A stretch of DNA of 64,000 nucleotides, taken from contig CM066313.1 of assembly GCA_033807775.1 (NCBI GenBank), forward strand, positions 89,661,484 to 89,725,483. Reading direction: 5' to 3'. Position numbers and translations under genes: made by a program. Below are positions 21,285 to 32,783 of the stretch, piece by piece (position 1 is the first letter of the stretch; each line of letters opens with the position of its first letter). Source of the stretch: Saussurea involucrata (lineage: Eukaryota > Streptophyta > Magnoliopsida > Asterales > Asteraceae). Under the pieces are notes generated by a model. It saw only the letters and a program-made list of their open reading frames with translations, did not search any database and was not told where the DNA came from.

Positions 21285-22748
21285 TTATGTGTATTCAATG
21301 TTTAGTTTGAGCAAATCAGCTTCTGCTTGACTAGAGTTAGAGTCAGAAGTGGATACCTCACTATCGGAGTCGGATGAGCTGACCTCTGCCATTCCACAGA
21401 ACAAGGCGTTTTTGTCGCCTTCATCGGATGATTCGTCTGACAGCCAGTTCTCCTGATTCACCATTAGTGACTTCTGAGCATAAAACTCCGCTTTCTTTTT
21501 GTAGTAAGCAGAGTCCCTTTGTGTGCGGTTAGATTTGCTCCTGCAGTCAGCGGTATAATGACCTGACTTGCCACAGTTAAAGCATCCTTGGTTCTGGGAA
21601 CCGTTGCCAGTTCTGTCGTCCGACCTCTGTCGGTCACCACCTCTTTCAGTTCTACATTCATTGGCGTAGTGGCCTGGCTTACCACAATTGTAACACACTT
21701 GGTTCTGTGGAGTGTTGCCAATTTTATCGTCTGACCTCTGTCGGTCACCACCTCTGTCAGTCGACCTCTGTTGGTCGCTAACTCTGTCGTTCCTTTCATT
21801 TGACCCTTCTCTTCCATAGCGTTCATTTCCAGACTTCTTCTGGTAACCTCTGCTGAATTCCCTTGTTAAAAGGGCTAACGATTTGGCAATAGAGGCCATT
21901 GATGTCTCTTCTTCTTCCACCACCTCCTCATCTTCACTATCAACGATCAAGATTTTCTTTTTCTTCTCCTTCTTTACCTCTGCAGCTTTCTCCTTTGGCT
22001 TCCCTCTAGCTTCTGTGGTCTTACCGACCAGTGCAAGAGGTGCACTGATTTGTGCTTTTGCTTGTGCGATTTGAGGCTCTTGGGCTGCCAATGTTCCGTA
22101 GAGATCTGACAGAGTCCAGGAGTCTAAGTCCTGATTTGTTTGCAGAGACATGGACAACTGGAGCCATTCTTCATTTAGGCTCTTTAGGAACATGACGTTG
22201 TTCTCTTCAGAAGTTCTGTGAATCCCTAACTTCTTGCACTTGTTGATTAGAGAGTTGAACCGATCATATGTCGTCTGCAGAGATTCGGTCGACAGAGCTT
22301 TGAATGCATAGTATTCATTTATGCATTGGGCTCTGTGGTTCTTCTGAGTTTTGGCCCCACCCTCCAGTTGTTTTTCCAGTTCCTTCCACAGATCGTATGC
22401 AGACTCACACGCATCTAGGGATTGAAAAAGGTCATTGGGTATGGCCATTATCAGAAGTCTCTTTGTTTTCTGAGCAACCTCATATTTTGCCCAATCAGGT
22501 TCGGACCACTTATCCTTGGTCTTTGGTTTCTTGTACGCAGGAACCTCAGGAGTGTCACCTGTGGCAGGAATACATGGTACTGTGACCATGGGGACGTAAG
22601 GAGGATTGTTGATAAAGTGCATGAGTTCTTTGTCAGTACCCTCAAAGAAGTGAATCATTCGTATCTTCCACTGAGGGTACTCATCTCTGAGTAGTGTGGG
22701 TGGCTTGGTTAAGGAACCAGCGGTGAAGAAGTTGTTTGAATTTGTCAT
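21285..22748 (-). CDS. Copia-B gag
   Basis: 488 codons from the ATG at 22748, about 280 bases after the 5' LTR on the minus strand. The N-terminal copia Gag domain includes YPQWKIRMIHFFEG, DLWKELEKQLEG and YDRFNSLINKCKKLG. Two zinc knuckles (CYNCGKPGHYANEC, CFNCGKSGHYTADC) are separated by a repeated Asp/Arg-rich block (GGDRQRSDD, three versions). That repeat is encoded by CGACAGAGG-type DNA, the same ACAGAG motif that fills the LTR. The TAA at 21285 is probably premature, since related coding continues beyond it. Confidence 0.9.
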   Translation of the reverse strand: MTNSNNFFTAGSLTKPPTLLRDEYPQWKIRMIHFFEGTDKELMHFINNPPYVPMVTVPCIPATGDTPEVPAYKKPKTKDKWSEPDWAKYEVAQKTKRLLIMAIPNDLFQSLDACESAYDLWKELEKQLEGGAKTQKNHRAQCINEYYAFKALSTESLQTTYDRFNSLINKCKKLGIHRTSEENNVMFLKSLNEEWLQLSMSLQTNQDLDSWTLSDLYGTLAAQEPQIAQAKAQISAPLALVGKTTEARGKPKEKAAEVKKEKKKKILIVDSEDEEVVEEEETSMASIAKSLALLTREFSRGYQKKSGNERYGREGSNERNDRVSDQQRSTDRGGDRQRSDDKIGNTPQNQVCYNCGKPGHYANECRTERGGDRQRSDDRTGNGSQNQGCFNCGKSGHYTADCRSKSNRTQRDSAYYKKKAEFYAQKSLMVNQENWLSDESSDEGDKNALFCGMAEVSSSDSDSEVSTSDSNSSQAEADLLKLNIEYT

Positions 22749-23011
22749 TTTGAGAGAGTGATAATTCCAGAAAATAGGACAAGCTTTCTGAAGATGAAGT
22801 TGGTAAGAATAGTGTTTTTAAGCTTAAAAGCTTTGAGCAGTGTACTAAAATGGAGATTTAACCGTAGTAACAGGTTCTGTAAGTATACCAAAGTCGAACC
22901 GGTCGAGAGTGGCAGAAAAACAGAAGGAATGAAGAACAGGTTAATATCAGTCCAAGTTTCTACCAAAAATCATTGCAAGAGTGGATCACTTGATATAGAA
23001 AATCAAGGCAA

Positions 23012-23023
23012 GCTCTGATACCA
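23012..23023 (-). other. Copia-B primer-binding site
   Basis: GCTCTGATACCA on the plus strand is TGGTATCAGAGC on the minus strand. It lies two bases from the LTR and matches initiator tRNA-Met. Confidence 0.9.
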
Positions 23024-23025
23024 AT

Positions 23026-23813
23026 TGTTGGTTCCTGTTTTGCTTAACAATGATGATTCTATCTAATTAGTTCAAACAATATATAATGCGGAAGCGTTTT
23101 AACGAACTAACAGATATTATGAGGTAGAATAACACACAATATCAAATACAAGAAGTGTAAATAAGACAGATAAATAGCTCAATGATTCACTATATTTGAT
23201 ATAATAAGAACACCAAGAACACCGAAAGGTTTGACAAGAAACTGCTCTAAAGGTGTGTGTGTTGTGTAAAAAGCTTAATAGAAGAGTTCACATGAACCTT
23301 CTATTTATACTACTTCTAAAGGGGACAAGATCTAGATACTAAGGATGGTAGGTAAAAAGACACTGTTTGGAACAGTTGCTGGAAGGTACAAAACACTATT
23401 CTGGAAGTGTTGCAGATACAACGTTCATTAAATGCTCCGTATTCTGCTTTAGGCTGAAACCTATCAGAGTTTGACACGTGGAGTTGTCAGGTCACGCCTT
23501 TGTACGAGTGATCTTCAGAACCTTCGAATGGCAGAAATCGTGTGAAGTACGATTGTCCTTGTATAGATCTTTTGCGTAGATCTTCTTTTTACCACAGAGG
23601 CTCTGTCAAGTATGACAGAAGCTCTGTGGCCTTGTCCGCTTAGAAGAGTCTTCTGTTGCTTCTTCACTTCGGTCTTCTTGGTTAACCCGACAGAGCCTCT
23701 GTCGGAGACTTCTGTCTTCTCGGTTACTCGGCTACTCGGCAGAGCTTCTGTTGATGTTGATACTTAGTCTATTTTTTCAATACTTCTATTTATCACAAAG
23801 ATTGGAGCTAACA
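23026..23813 (-). repeat. Copia-B 5' LTR with ACAGAG/CTCTGT repeats
   Basis: A 788-bp LTR; on the minus strand it begins TGTTAGCTCC and ends GGAACCAACA. About 23580-23755 is packed with ACAGAG, CAGAAG and CTCTGT. It includes the inverted repeat CGACAGAGCCTCTGTCG and the larger pair CCACAGAGGCTC... / ...AGCTCTGTGG. A TATAAATA box (minus strand) is at 23302-23309. Confidence 0.9.
23302..23309 (-). promoter_or_regulatory. TATA box of the Copia-B LTR
   Basis: TATAAATA on the minus strand, directed toward gag at 22748. Confidence 0.6.
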
Positions 23814-24195
23814 GTCCAGACCTGGAGCATCGATGGGTGGGTTTAGGTTAGTCGAGAGGACGATTGAAGGAGAAGAGCCATCGATTGAAGGTGTTGTGGG
23901 GGCATGGAGAAGACGATTGAAGGAGAAGAAGATGGACCTGTTGGCTCGATCTGAGGAAGCAGATGACCTGTTGTGCGATAGAGAGAGAGAGGCGTGAGTT
24001 TGGAGATGATAAATCAAGGGTAATATTGGTACAATACACATGGGACAAGTCTGTTCCAGGGGTAAGGGGTGAACAAGTATGTACCACGCTTGTTCTAGTT
24101 AGTCCCTGTTCTTCTCCCATAAAGTGACACCAAACATATGACAACCTTGTTCTGCCCTGTCCTGTCCCACCCTGTTCTGCGTACCAAACGCACCC
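23814..24195. mobile_element. PIF/Harbinger-type element, right remnant
   Basis: The right end reads ...CGTACCAAACGCACCC followed by TTA. On the other strand the terminus is GGGTGCGTTTGGTACGC, the form typical of PIF/Harbinger MITEs with a 3-bp TTA/TAA duplication. The left end is missing because Copia-B inserted here. The interior carries repeated CGATTGAAGGAGAAGA segments and no ORF of note. Confidence 0.6.
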
Positions 24196-25649
24196 TTATT
24201 GTGGATTTGAGTTCTTTTGGTATTTACTATGTTTTGGTCACGATCTCTAACTAACGTTTTCCTTAATTCAAGGGTCATTTTAGTTTTTTTACCTATTCTT
24301 TTGTCTTTTTCTTTATAAACAAGTAAAACATTTTTTTATCCATACAAATTATATATATAATGATATCAAAATAAATAAATAAAATAAAATATTATTTTAT
24401 GGTTTGATTCATTTAAATTTAAAAAAATCGGTTATATTAAATATTATTGTTTTAGTATTCTTGTCTATTTGGGTATGAAAACATGGTTGAAATTTCAAGT
24501 TACAAAGATGTGAGTATGTATGGATCTTTCAATTTGATTAAAATCTAAATAGTTGATTTTGGGTATTTGAATGAAAAATAATATGAAAATTGGGACCCCT
24601 AATTTTAAGATGATAAAATTGGAGTTCATTTCTTAGTAGTTTTCAGTGATTTTAAAATATCGACAATAGCTTGTTTATTGCAATGATAGGAAAAGAATAA
24701 TGAAATTAAGTCGTCTTTAACATAATTAATTTTTTAATTTAAATAAAACAAAATATAAAACCATATCTTATTCTATTTGCTCTAAATAAAATAAGATATG
24801 TTTTATTATTTGATTTGTTTAAATTAAAGTTTTAAATACATCAAAACAATAAAACCATATCTTTTTCCACCATTACAACAAAACAGTAAAATTAAACCGT
24901 ATTTAACATAAATTTTTAATTTAAACGAATCAAATCATACAATAATATCCTATTTTATTTATTTTGATATTGTTATATATACATATGCGTGTGTGTAAAA
25001 ATATTGTTTTTTACTTTTTGTGTAGGAAAAAAACAAAAATTAGACAAAAAGGCTAAAATAATTCTTGATTTAACGCAGTTTACGAAAACGCTAGTTCGAA
25101 AACCATGACCAAGACAAATCAAATACCACAAGAAACAAATCCATAATAAACATATCATAGATAACCTAGCCAAAGAAATATCAAAATAGATGGACCAAGT
25201 CCACAATTCACTCTTTTATTCAATTCATATTCTAAAAGCATACTTTTAAAATATAATATGTAAATGTATATATTTAAAAATATTTGTTTTAGTACTCAAT
25301 GTTAATGTCAAATAGATAAAACTTGATATGTTTCTGAATTAGAGATGCATAATGCCCGATTTTTTTGGGCCTTGGTCTAGGCCTTTCAAGCCTGTTTCCA
25401 GTATAAAAACCTGAGTTTTTTGGGCCGGGTCGGGCTTTGGGGTTGAAGAACCGCCAACTAGAGCTATTTCGAGTTTTTTAGGCATAAGCGGGGCTTTCCT
25501 AGCTTTTTCAGGTCTGGTCTAAGACCGACTTTGATGTAGGCAGAATTCAAGAGATATTAAAGTGTTTCTTCTATCTTTGGAAAAGAAGAAAACGAGCTCG
25601 AAAAATGCTCGGAATTTAGCATCGAAGAAAGATCAAACGGTAGCTTACG
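24196..25649. other. AT-rich intergenic stretch
   Basis: No coding signal. 24300-25330 is simple AT-rich DNA. About 25345-25520 carries GGGCC/GGCCC-rich sequence (TGGGCCGGGTCGGGCTTTGG) like the subterminal part of some non-autonomous hAT elements, but I could not pair two ends. The last 100 bp lead to the Gypsy-2 LTR. Confidence 0.5.
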
Positions 25650-25748
25650 CGTTGTAATAACCAGGGTTTTAATTGAAAAAGATTTATGTTTTGTGGGAAT
25701 TTTTGTAAAGTGGTAAGTTCAGGGGCTGAGTTGTAATTTGTTGAGAAG

Positions 25749-25756
25749 TATAAAAA
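25749..25756 (+). promoter_or_regulatory. TATA box, Gypsy-2 left LTR
   Basis: TATAAAAA followed by CTCCCAAATTGGGC, about 100 bp into the LTR. The right LTR has it at 32883-32890. Confidence 0.6.
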
Positions 25757-26159
25757 CTCCCAAATTGGGCTCAAAACCCTAGAAGAAATTTTATTGTGTG
25801 TGTGTGGCGGTTTAGAGAGAAAGAGGGAGCAGGGAAGGAAATTTGTTCAAGTGCATTTGGAGAGAAAGTTTCATCAATCTGCAAGTGGAAGAAGAGCTCC
25901 TCATCAAGGGATTCCAGGTAGTCTCTGATTTCTATTCTTGCAATTTATCTTCATTGCTGGAGTAAGATTGATTGGATTGTTTGAGGGTTTTTGTTTAATA
26001 GTTGAAAAGGACGCCTTAAAAAGGGATTAAATAATCATAAAAGGAGGATTAATAGAGTAGAATCATCAATTGTAGGGAAAGGGACTTAGTAATCGGTTGA
26101 AATGGGTTAATCACTGACCCTAATGTTATTCTGTATCGCATGGCCATGACTGATTACGA

Positions 26160-26475
26160 GATTCTAGAATTTATTAAGATCCGGAATAGGAACTCGATGG
26201 ATCCGGAATCCTCATAAGGATCCGGAATTGGGCTTGGGCCGAAGTAGGAATCCGGAATCCCCAAATGGGATCCGAAAATGGAGAGTGGCCGTAGGATCCA
26301 GAATCCCCAATGGGATCCGGAATGGGGATAGGATCCGAAATGTGATCCGGAAGTCACTAAGGACCCGGAACGGGTGTTGGGCCGCCATGGACCCGGAATC
26401 CACTAAGGACCTGGTATAGATTTTAGGCCATAGAAAAAGGGATCCGGTACGGTTTTGGACTGTATGGATCCGGAG
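26160..26475 (+). repeat. Dispersed GGATCCGGAAT repeats in the Gypsy-2 LTR
   Basis: About fourteen copies or near-copies of (G)GATCCGGAAT(C) at irregular 15-30 bp spacing. The motif contains the palindromes GGATCC and TCCGGA, and many copies have one mutated base. The same array is at 33300-33605 in the right LTR. Confidence 0.85.
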
Positions 26476-27037
26476 TCTGTGTCCCGGCATGGGCCGAATC
26501 TGAGTATGAGCCTAAGAGGGTTTATGGGAGTCAGTTTGTGTAGAAAACTGCTCAGGGTGGGTTAAGATTAACCAAGACTCACTATTCTTATTCTCGTAAT
26601 ATCATAGGTGTTTACCGTAAAAATCTGAAGTTTCGCGAGAAGAAAGTGTTAAAGCGCCAGGTGAGTTTTTCTAACTAAAATACGTGTTTTCAACATGTTT
26701 TCAGAAGTAAGTAAAGGAGTAGAAATGCCATGTTATTTGCATGATTTTTACTTGTTTGAAAGTTCTTATGAGATGTATGCATACATTGTGATAGGCGTAA
26801 ATTGGCTAAGTCGGGGGGTAGGCCCGCCAGTGCTCACGTCGGGGGGATGTTCCGTTTATGCCATGGGAGGGAGTGACCCAGTAAGGCAACGTGAGACTAA
26901 CTCGTTGTCACTTCCGAGTGACTTCAGGGTGCCATTTACGGGAGCAGAATATTCCGTGAAAGTTTGGTGTAAAGTTGTTTTGAAAATTATGAACTGTTTA
27001 AATATGTTTTGAGAACTGTTGTTTTGAGGGAGCTCAC

Positions 27038-27053
27038 TAGACCTTATGGTCTA
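27038..27053 (+). other. Conserved LTR hairpin (Gypsy-2 left)
   Basis: TAGACC, loop TTAT, GGTCTA, between GCTCAC and AACCCTCGC. AAACCTTTTCAGGTAAG lies just downstream. The right-LTR copy is at 42735-42750. Confidence 0.7.
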
Positions 27054-27332
27054 ACCCTCGCATTTTCGAAACTAAACCTTTTCAGGTAAGCGCTTAGTAG
27101 AAGGCTCTAGTAAGGGCAAAGAGAAAGTGTGAGCGTGAAGCGTTGGACTAGAAAGAAAAAGATTTACTTAGTATGTCCAGCTTAGTCTTTAGAAATCTCA
27201 GTTGTGTAATAGGTTGTTTCCGCCAACCTTTTGTTGTAAGAATTGTATGAAGTTGATATTGCGAGGCCATTTCGGCGAATTATTTAATTATTGTTGTTTA
27301 TGCTTTATTTGCTGAGTTGGGACGTTACAAAT

Positions 27333-27345
27333 TGGTATCAGAGCC
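27333..27345 (+). other. Gypsy-2 primer-binding site
   Basis: TGGTATCAGAGCC lies three bases after the LTR and is complementary to initiator tRNA-Met. Confidence 0.9.
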
Positions 27346-27478
27346 ATAGTTTAAGGGATTTAGGTGACCGGATGGGCCTAAACTTAAACTGTGGAGTAGA
27401 AGGGAACACGACTGAGATATAGGATGCTTTTAGGAAATATCACTATAAGTGCGCTAGTGATAGAGTATCGAGGACTAT

Positions 27479-27538
27479 CATGTAAGGTAAACTTGTAATT
27501 ACATCTGGCCAATATAATCGTGAATTTACAGGTACATG
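27479..27538 (+). other. Structured leader element with TGGCCA loop (Gypsy-2)
   Basis: Outer stem CATGTA/TACATG; inner arms TTACAT and ATATAA around CTGGCCA. Compared with Gypsy-1 and -3 the loop-closing pair has changed from C-G to T-A. One inner pair is mismatched (C opposite A). Confidence 0.65.
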
Positions 27539-27539
27539 A

Positions 27540-30500
27540 GCATGCTCAATTGCTCTCGTTGAGAAGATCAATGAGTGTGGTAGTATGTAGTGAGTTTTGA
27601 CCTTGCAGTGATAGCAATGAGTCAAGGAATTGTGAGAGGCCATTTTGATATGATGTATATATATCTTGTAGAAGAGGTGTTGTTTGGAATGATATGAGCC
27701 GTCTAGAGGTAGATCTTCGTGGATTCGAAGAGAATGAATGATTGACTTTGGGAAAAACTCCTGATTTCTGGTGAGTCGCAGTTCTTGAAATCGTGGTGTA
27801 GATCAGTTGGAATGGTAAGGAGGGACAATGTCAGAATCTTGAAAACGTCAAATTCAAGAGCGAGTGGAGGATTGGAGCCCTGACTCTTTAGTCGAGCTTT
27901 TCAGTGGCAGGATTAATGAAGGGAAGATAACAGTGGTGGATTGAAGTCGCTTATAAGTAGAATGTGAGGTAATTGGTCAAGACGGAAATTGTATGGGATG
28001 GTTGAGTAGGTGGGTTATAGAACGCATGTTCAGCAAGTTGTTGCAAAGCCGAGGGGGCGACCGTTGGTCGAAGGTAGAGTGAAAATGATAAGTTACGTGA
28101 GTGCAACGGTTGACCTTGTTAGAGTGAGTAGCCTTCAATTGCAAGTAGAGTTTCATGCATTGCATCCTTGTATGTGTTACATGAGTTTTTTTTCGTGATT
28201 AAAAGTAAATGTGTAAATAGAAAATTCCTGGGCGGAAATGAGTCAGCATGTGCAAGCGTGCGTTTAAAGAAAAAGGGCAATTCCATTTACATCGCACAAT
28301 AATATTTTGAGCTTAGCGATTTGCAAAATAACTCGCTCTTTTCATGATAAGATTAGTCTGTTGCAAAAATCAAATAAACGTTTGGTCGCAAAGCTTTTAT
28401 AACCAAAATGAGTATTGACATGTTGATATCATATAAATGAGTGTGGAAGCCGACTGGTTTACTTCATGTCGGTAATTTCTTTCAAAAAATTTACCGTAAA
28501 GGAAGATTTTCATTCAATATATTTATGTCGTAACAACGTCGTTTTGGTTGAGTAAGACTGAGTTTACTGAAAAGTTGCATGCGAACGATTCTCGAGATCA
28601 TTGTGCAGGGCATTGGAGTTATGAGAGTACTGGGGTCATGTGTACCCAAGCTGTTTCCAAGTGATTGTTTCTTTTAAATGATAAAATGTGCTAGATGATT
28701 TATTTAGCGCGTTGTCATGCATGAAGGCTATGAACTCACTAGGTCGTAGAGATTTCTACATTTAAGGTAGGAAAGGATTCCGAGAGTGGGGGTGTACTGG
28801 TCAAGCCGGTTGCGAGTGTCTTGTGATTTTAGTATTCCCAATAAGGAAGAAAGGTGAACGGTGGAAGAGTCGGAAATGGACGTTGGTGTCGGTTGCATAG
28901 TAGTATGTACACTTGTTTGGTAACTGGAGATACAGTGGTCAAGGGACGGTTGTGTCCGGAGGAAGGACTTGAAGTCAACAAGGTGTTGGTATTAGCAACT
29001 TGTTATGAGTAGTGTAGGAGACGGAAATGAAATGTCTTCGGCGTCGGATATGAGTTTTGAGGTAGACTTGTAATATTGTCATTGCACAAGTAAATCTCGA
29101 AATTTTCCCCTTCGAGTGAGGACGACGGGATATGAAGTAGATTATGATATGATGGAAGGATTAAGTTAAGAACCCTTGTTGACGAAAAAGTTGGGGAAGC
29201 ATCATCAGGTCGACTATTAATGTTAAGGTTATCAAGTATTTAAAATGTCTAGAGCTGAAGGCGTTGTTAAGAGGTTGGAAGTGGAGAGAATTACCTCGGT
29301 GTGGGTAAATGTAGGAGGTCGTTCAGGAAAGATGTATTTTGACGATGGAATACCTCGTGTGGACGTTAGGAATGTGGAAAATTTTCTAATTGGATGAGTG
29401 TTTTGCTTACGAGGTTTGGACGGTTCGTAAGAGGATGAGGTATTTAGCACAAACGAAGTGAGCTTATGGGTTATACCGATCTGTAAGGGAATGTGCCCAG
29501 TTTTATGAAATGATATTGAGATCGCAAAGAACCAGCAAGAAGCGAATATGGTTGAGTAAATTGGGAAATTGTGAGTTGTGGTTCATTTAGATTCGGGAAA
29601 GACAAAGTAGTAAGATAGACTTGGTTATATGCGAGTGAATGTGAAGGCAAGATTGATTTGTGTACAAATGACCTGGAGAACCTGGGCTGCGGTGTGATGT
29701 TGTGGGTGTAGGATGTATGGATGAGTTAGTGGCATCATTTGCCAAAATAAATGTGCAAGCCATTGATATGGTAATGTGCTGTTAGAAGAGGTGAAGCATC
29801 AGATGGAAACCTTTTCGGGGATTTTCGATGAGTTATACAATTTGTTAAGCAAGTTGTTGCGATACGTGGTGTGTAAGTTGGCGTTAGGATATGACTAATC
29901 TCGGGATAAATGACGGAGCGTTAGTGGGTGGTTACCCAAAGGAGAAACCAAGTGTTTTCGGTGGTGAGCGTCGCTGGGTGAGTATATTTTTGGGATCATA
30001 GAAAGTTTAAAGAAGATGTTGGTTGGTTAGTCCTCGACGTGGCGTGGTAGATGCGAAATCTTTAAGGAAGGTGAATTGATTCTTATGTGCGAAGGAATTA
30101 TCCGAGAAGGTAACAGTTTGGAAATCAAGGAGTGTGAAGTGGCTTCGAACACCGGTGTCATTTGGGATGACTGGGTTGGATGCCTCAAGTTAGAATTCTG
30201 GTGCAACCGTTTGGTTATGTATAGTAGTGAGAAAGTGTTATCGGCATGTGGAAAGGTCGAAAGAGAGGAGCAAGTGATGTTTGGTGGGTGGTGCTCCACG
30301 CTAACGTGGGGAGGTGAAGATAGTAGGTCGGAATAAGTTAGTAGGTTGGAAGCAGTAAGCTTGGCAGTAACACCGAAAAGGTGGAGTAGTGTGTGTAGAT
30401 TATCATCGATAAGTGTGCGAACTCCTGGAAAGAATATGGAGGAAGGGGATTTGTTTTAATTTCGGGAAAGAAGTGGAAAAGGGTAGTTGAATGTGGTGCT

Positions 30501-31321
30501 CAGAATGTAGGACCATCGGGATTGGTGATGTTGTGAGAAATGTTCAAACGAACTGGTCGTTCAGTGATAAGCTGTTGGGACTAGTTTTGTGAGAACTTGG
30601 TTACTCCTCCTCGTTGAGTGAGGGTAACCGAAGTGATCTCATATATGATCGGACGCTTGTGGGGTGCAGTGAGAAATTGATGTGGCTTCAGGATAAGTTC
30701 AGTTCGGATAGGTGAACACTTTAATGAGGGATTATGGAGGTCTCCTGCTTTTAGCTACGTATAAGTGTGGAATGATGAAGTGGTGAGAACGTATGAATTG
30801 GTTGATGAGCTGTAGCCGATGTGTTTTGAGAAAGGAGGTATTATCTGCATAGACGAATGTCGGTTGGGAGAAGTAATCTCGAATTGCATGTAATCCATTG
30901 AAGGAACTCTTGGGTGTGAGGTTGTCGGGATGTACAAGGTTGGCCTTATGCCAAGTTGTCAAGTGAGTGATTTTTCCTGGTAAGAGATTCTCGTTGTTGT
31001 GGCGGGGAATTCCGCCAAGTTCCTTCTTTTAAGGAAGTAAAGATGTATGAGAGACCTTAATTAGACGTGTTTTAAAACCGTAAGTCCCGATGTGTGGACG
31101 GGAGCGAGCAAATTAAGGTGCGGTTGACCTTGGATATATCCAGTGGTATTTAAGCGAGTATAGTGATCAAAGAGGTTACAAGTATATAGTACACGATGGC
31201 ACTATATAGCAAAGTGGTGACTCACCGAGGGCGGTTCCGAAGTATGGAGTACGGTTATGTTTTCCGTCTGAGCGGTTTGGGAAACCGAGTGGAACTAAGT
31301 TAGTTGGACTGAAAAGCATAC
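27540..31321 (+). other. Gypsy-2 interior without recognisable coding
   Basis: About 3.8 kb between leader and MITE with no ORF above about 90 codons and no gag, protease or RT motif I can read on either strand. G-rich composition on the plus strand matches decayed gypsy coding DNA. The element had lost its genes before, or independently of, the modest divergence of its LTRs. Confidence 0.6.
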
Positions 31322-32148
31322 GGCGGCGTTTGGTTCGCAGAATGTTTTTGGATGGAATGGAATGTGTCAAAGGAATTTGACTTTGAAGGAATTGGAATGG
31401 AAATGTTGTCAGATTTGACCACCTGTTTGGTTGACAGAATTGGAATGAAATCTGTTAAAGGAATTGGAATTTGTCTGTTTGGTTAACAGAATGTAGCTTT
31501 GGAATTGGAATGAATTTATTATAAATGACCAAAATACCCTTTTTGATAAGTTTTAATTTTTTAAAACAAAAAATTCTTTAATAAAATCATCATTAAATAT
31601 ATTTTTTTCACTAAAAATACTTTAATAAAATACTTTAATAAAATAATTTTTAAATACTTTTATGCAAAAAAATATAATATACACAACTCAGATAAAATAT
31701 ATTGTCAAACAAACAAATCTATATTTTGAAAAAATAAAATATATTTCGAGAAAGTAAAAAAATGTATTAAATTATATTATATAAAATTAAATTAAAATAA
31801 AAAATATAAAAATAAAATATGAATATGAATATGAATATAAATATAAAAATAAAATCAAAATAGAAAATATAAAATAAAAACCTAAAGTATTAAATTAAAT
31901 TATGTTATATTTAAGTTAAAGGGTATATTTGGAATTATGAAAATACAACATTCCATCAATTTCAATTCCATCAAAATCCTTCAAGATTGCTAAGGAATGT
32001 CAAATTCACTTATTTATGGAATCTGATGGAATTGGACATTCCTTTCCGTCGAAAAGAATGAACCAAACGAAGGAATGGAATTCGGTCAATGGAATTCGGC
32101 ATTCCAATTCCATCAGATTCCATCAGAATCCGTGAACCAAACGCCCCC
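31322..32148. mobile_element. PIF/Harbinger-type MITE in Gypsy-2
   Basis: Termini GGCGGCGTTTGGTTCGCAG and, on the other strand at the right end, GGGGGCGTTTGGTTCACGG. Flanks TAC and TAA are a one-mismatch 3-bp duplication. Subterminal GGAATTGGAATG repeats occur in inverted orientation at both ends. The 827-bp element has a very AT-rich core and no transposase. Confidence 0.75.
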
Positions 32149-32427
32149 TAAGACTTCTGAACCACGATTTTAGGAAAGGGGCAGTCTGATGCGAAAGACG
32201 CCATAGTTGGAGTGGTGCATTCAGGAGAAAAGTGAAGTGGACTATTTTTGTGGATCCGTCGAAATTATGAAGGTTGGATAGATTGTGTAGGAACTTGGGG
32301 TGCTCGATGAGATTTTGGAAGAATTCATAGTGTGATGCACGTCTATATTTTGGAGATCAAATGTTGGAAGTTGAGATGATGGCGACCTTGCAAGGAATGC
32401 AAGCGATGAGGAGCTAACCTTCATTAT

Positions 32428-32783
32428 TATAAAACGAGTAAGGGCAGTAGCTTACAAGTTGGAAGTATCGAGTAATTTAATGGGAGTTCATCCAGCATTT
32501 CTTGTCTCGAACTTAAAGAAATGATTGGCAGAAGCAGATGTGGATGTTCCTTTGGAGAACATCAGCGTTGATGAGAAGTTGACTCACGTAGAGGAACCAG
32601 TAGAAATCGTAGATAGTAAGGTACGAAATCGAGGGACAGGGAAATCAGATTTGTAAAGGTTCAGTGGCAGTATCATAGAGGACGAGAGGCATCTTGGGAG
32701 GTGGAAGCGGATATGAGGTCCAAGTACCCTCATCTCTTCGACAATGGAATTCCGGGGACGGAATTCTTTTGAGGGGGGGGGGG
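32428..32783 (+). pseudogene. Gypsy-2 integrase tail and polypurine tract
   Basis: Reads AVAYKLEVSSNLMGVHPAF, then a stop, then LAEADVDVPLENISVDEKL and EEPVEIVDSK, then in shifted frames the WEVEADMRSKYPHLF-like chromodomain segment and GTEFF. This is the C-terminus of a Ty3 Pol. It is followed by a run of G (32774-32783) serving as polypurine tract before the right LTR. Confidence 0.8.

Larger units (their letters stand above)
17830..23813 (-). mobile_element. Copia-B: minus-strand Ty1/copia element lacking RT, RNase H and 3' LTR
   Basis: Read on the minus strand the order is 5' LTR (23813-23026), primer-binding site, gag, protease, integrase and an acidic/Thr-Pro linker. The sequence is then lost at 17830 before RT. 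The lost end meets Gypsy-1 directly. On the right the LTR is flanked by a Harbinger-type element, its insertion target. No right-hand target duplication can be paired because the other end is missing. Confidence 0.92.
25650..27329 (+). repeat. Gypsy-2 left LTR
   Basis: It begins (T)GTTGTAATAACCAGG and ends GACGTTACA. A TATA box is at 25749-25756, a GGATCCGGAAT array at 26160-26475, a GC-rich block at about 26800-26920 and the conserved hairpin at 27038-27053. It differs from the right LTR by a few percent by eye. Confidence 0.9.

Noticed and set aside
25640..25655. A target duplication for Gypsy-2
   Set aside because: TTACG or TACGC on the left does not match GCTAG on the right. A few shared bases (TAGC, ACGC) are not in the right positions.
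26154..26490. Overlapping open frames in the Gypsy-2 LTR (also 33287-33623)
   Set aside because: The GGATCCGGAAT array lacks stops in several frames on both strands. Paired copies exist in both LTRs and have no conserved protein.
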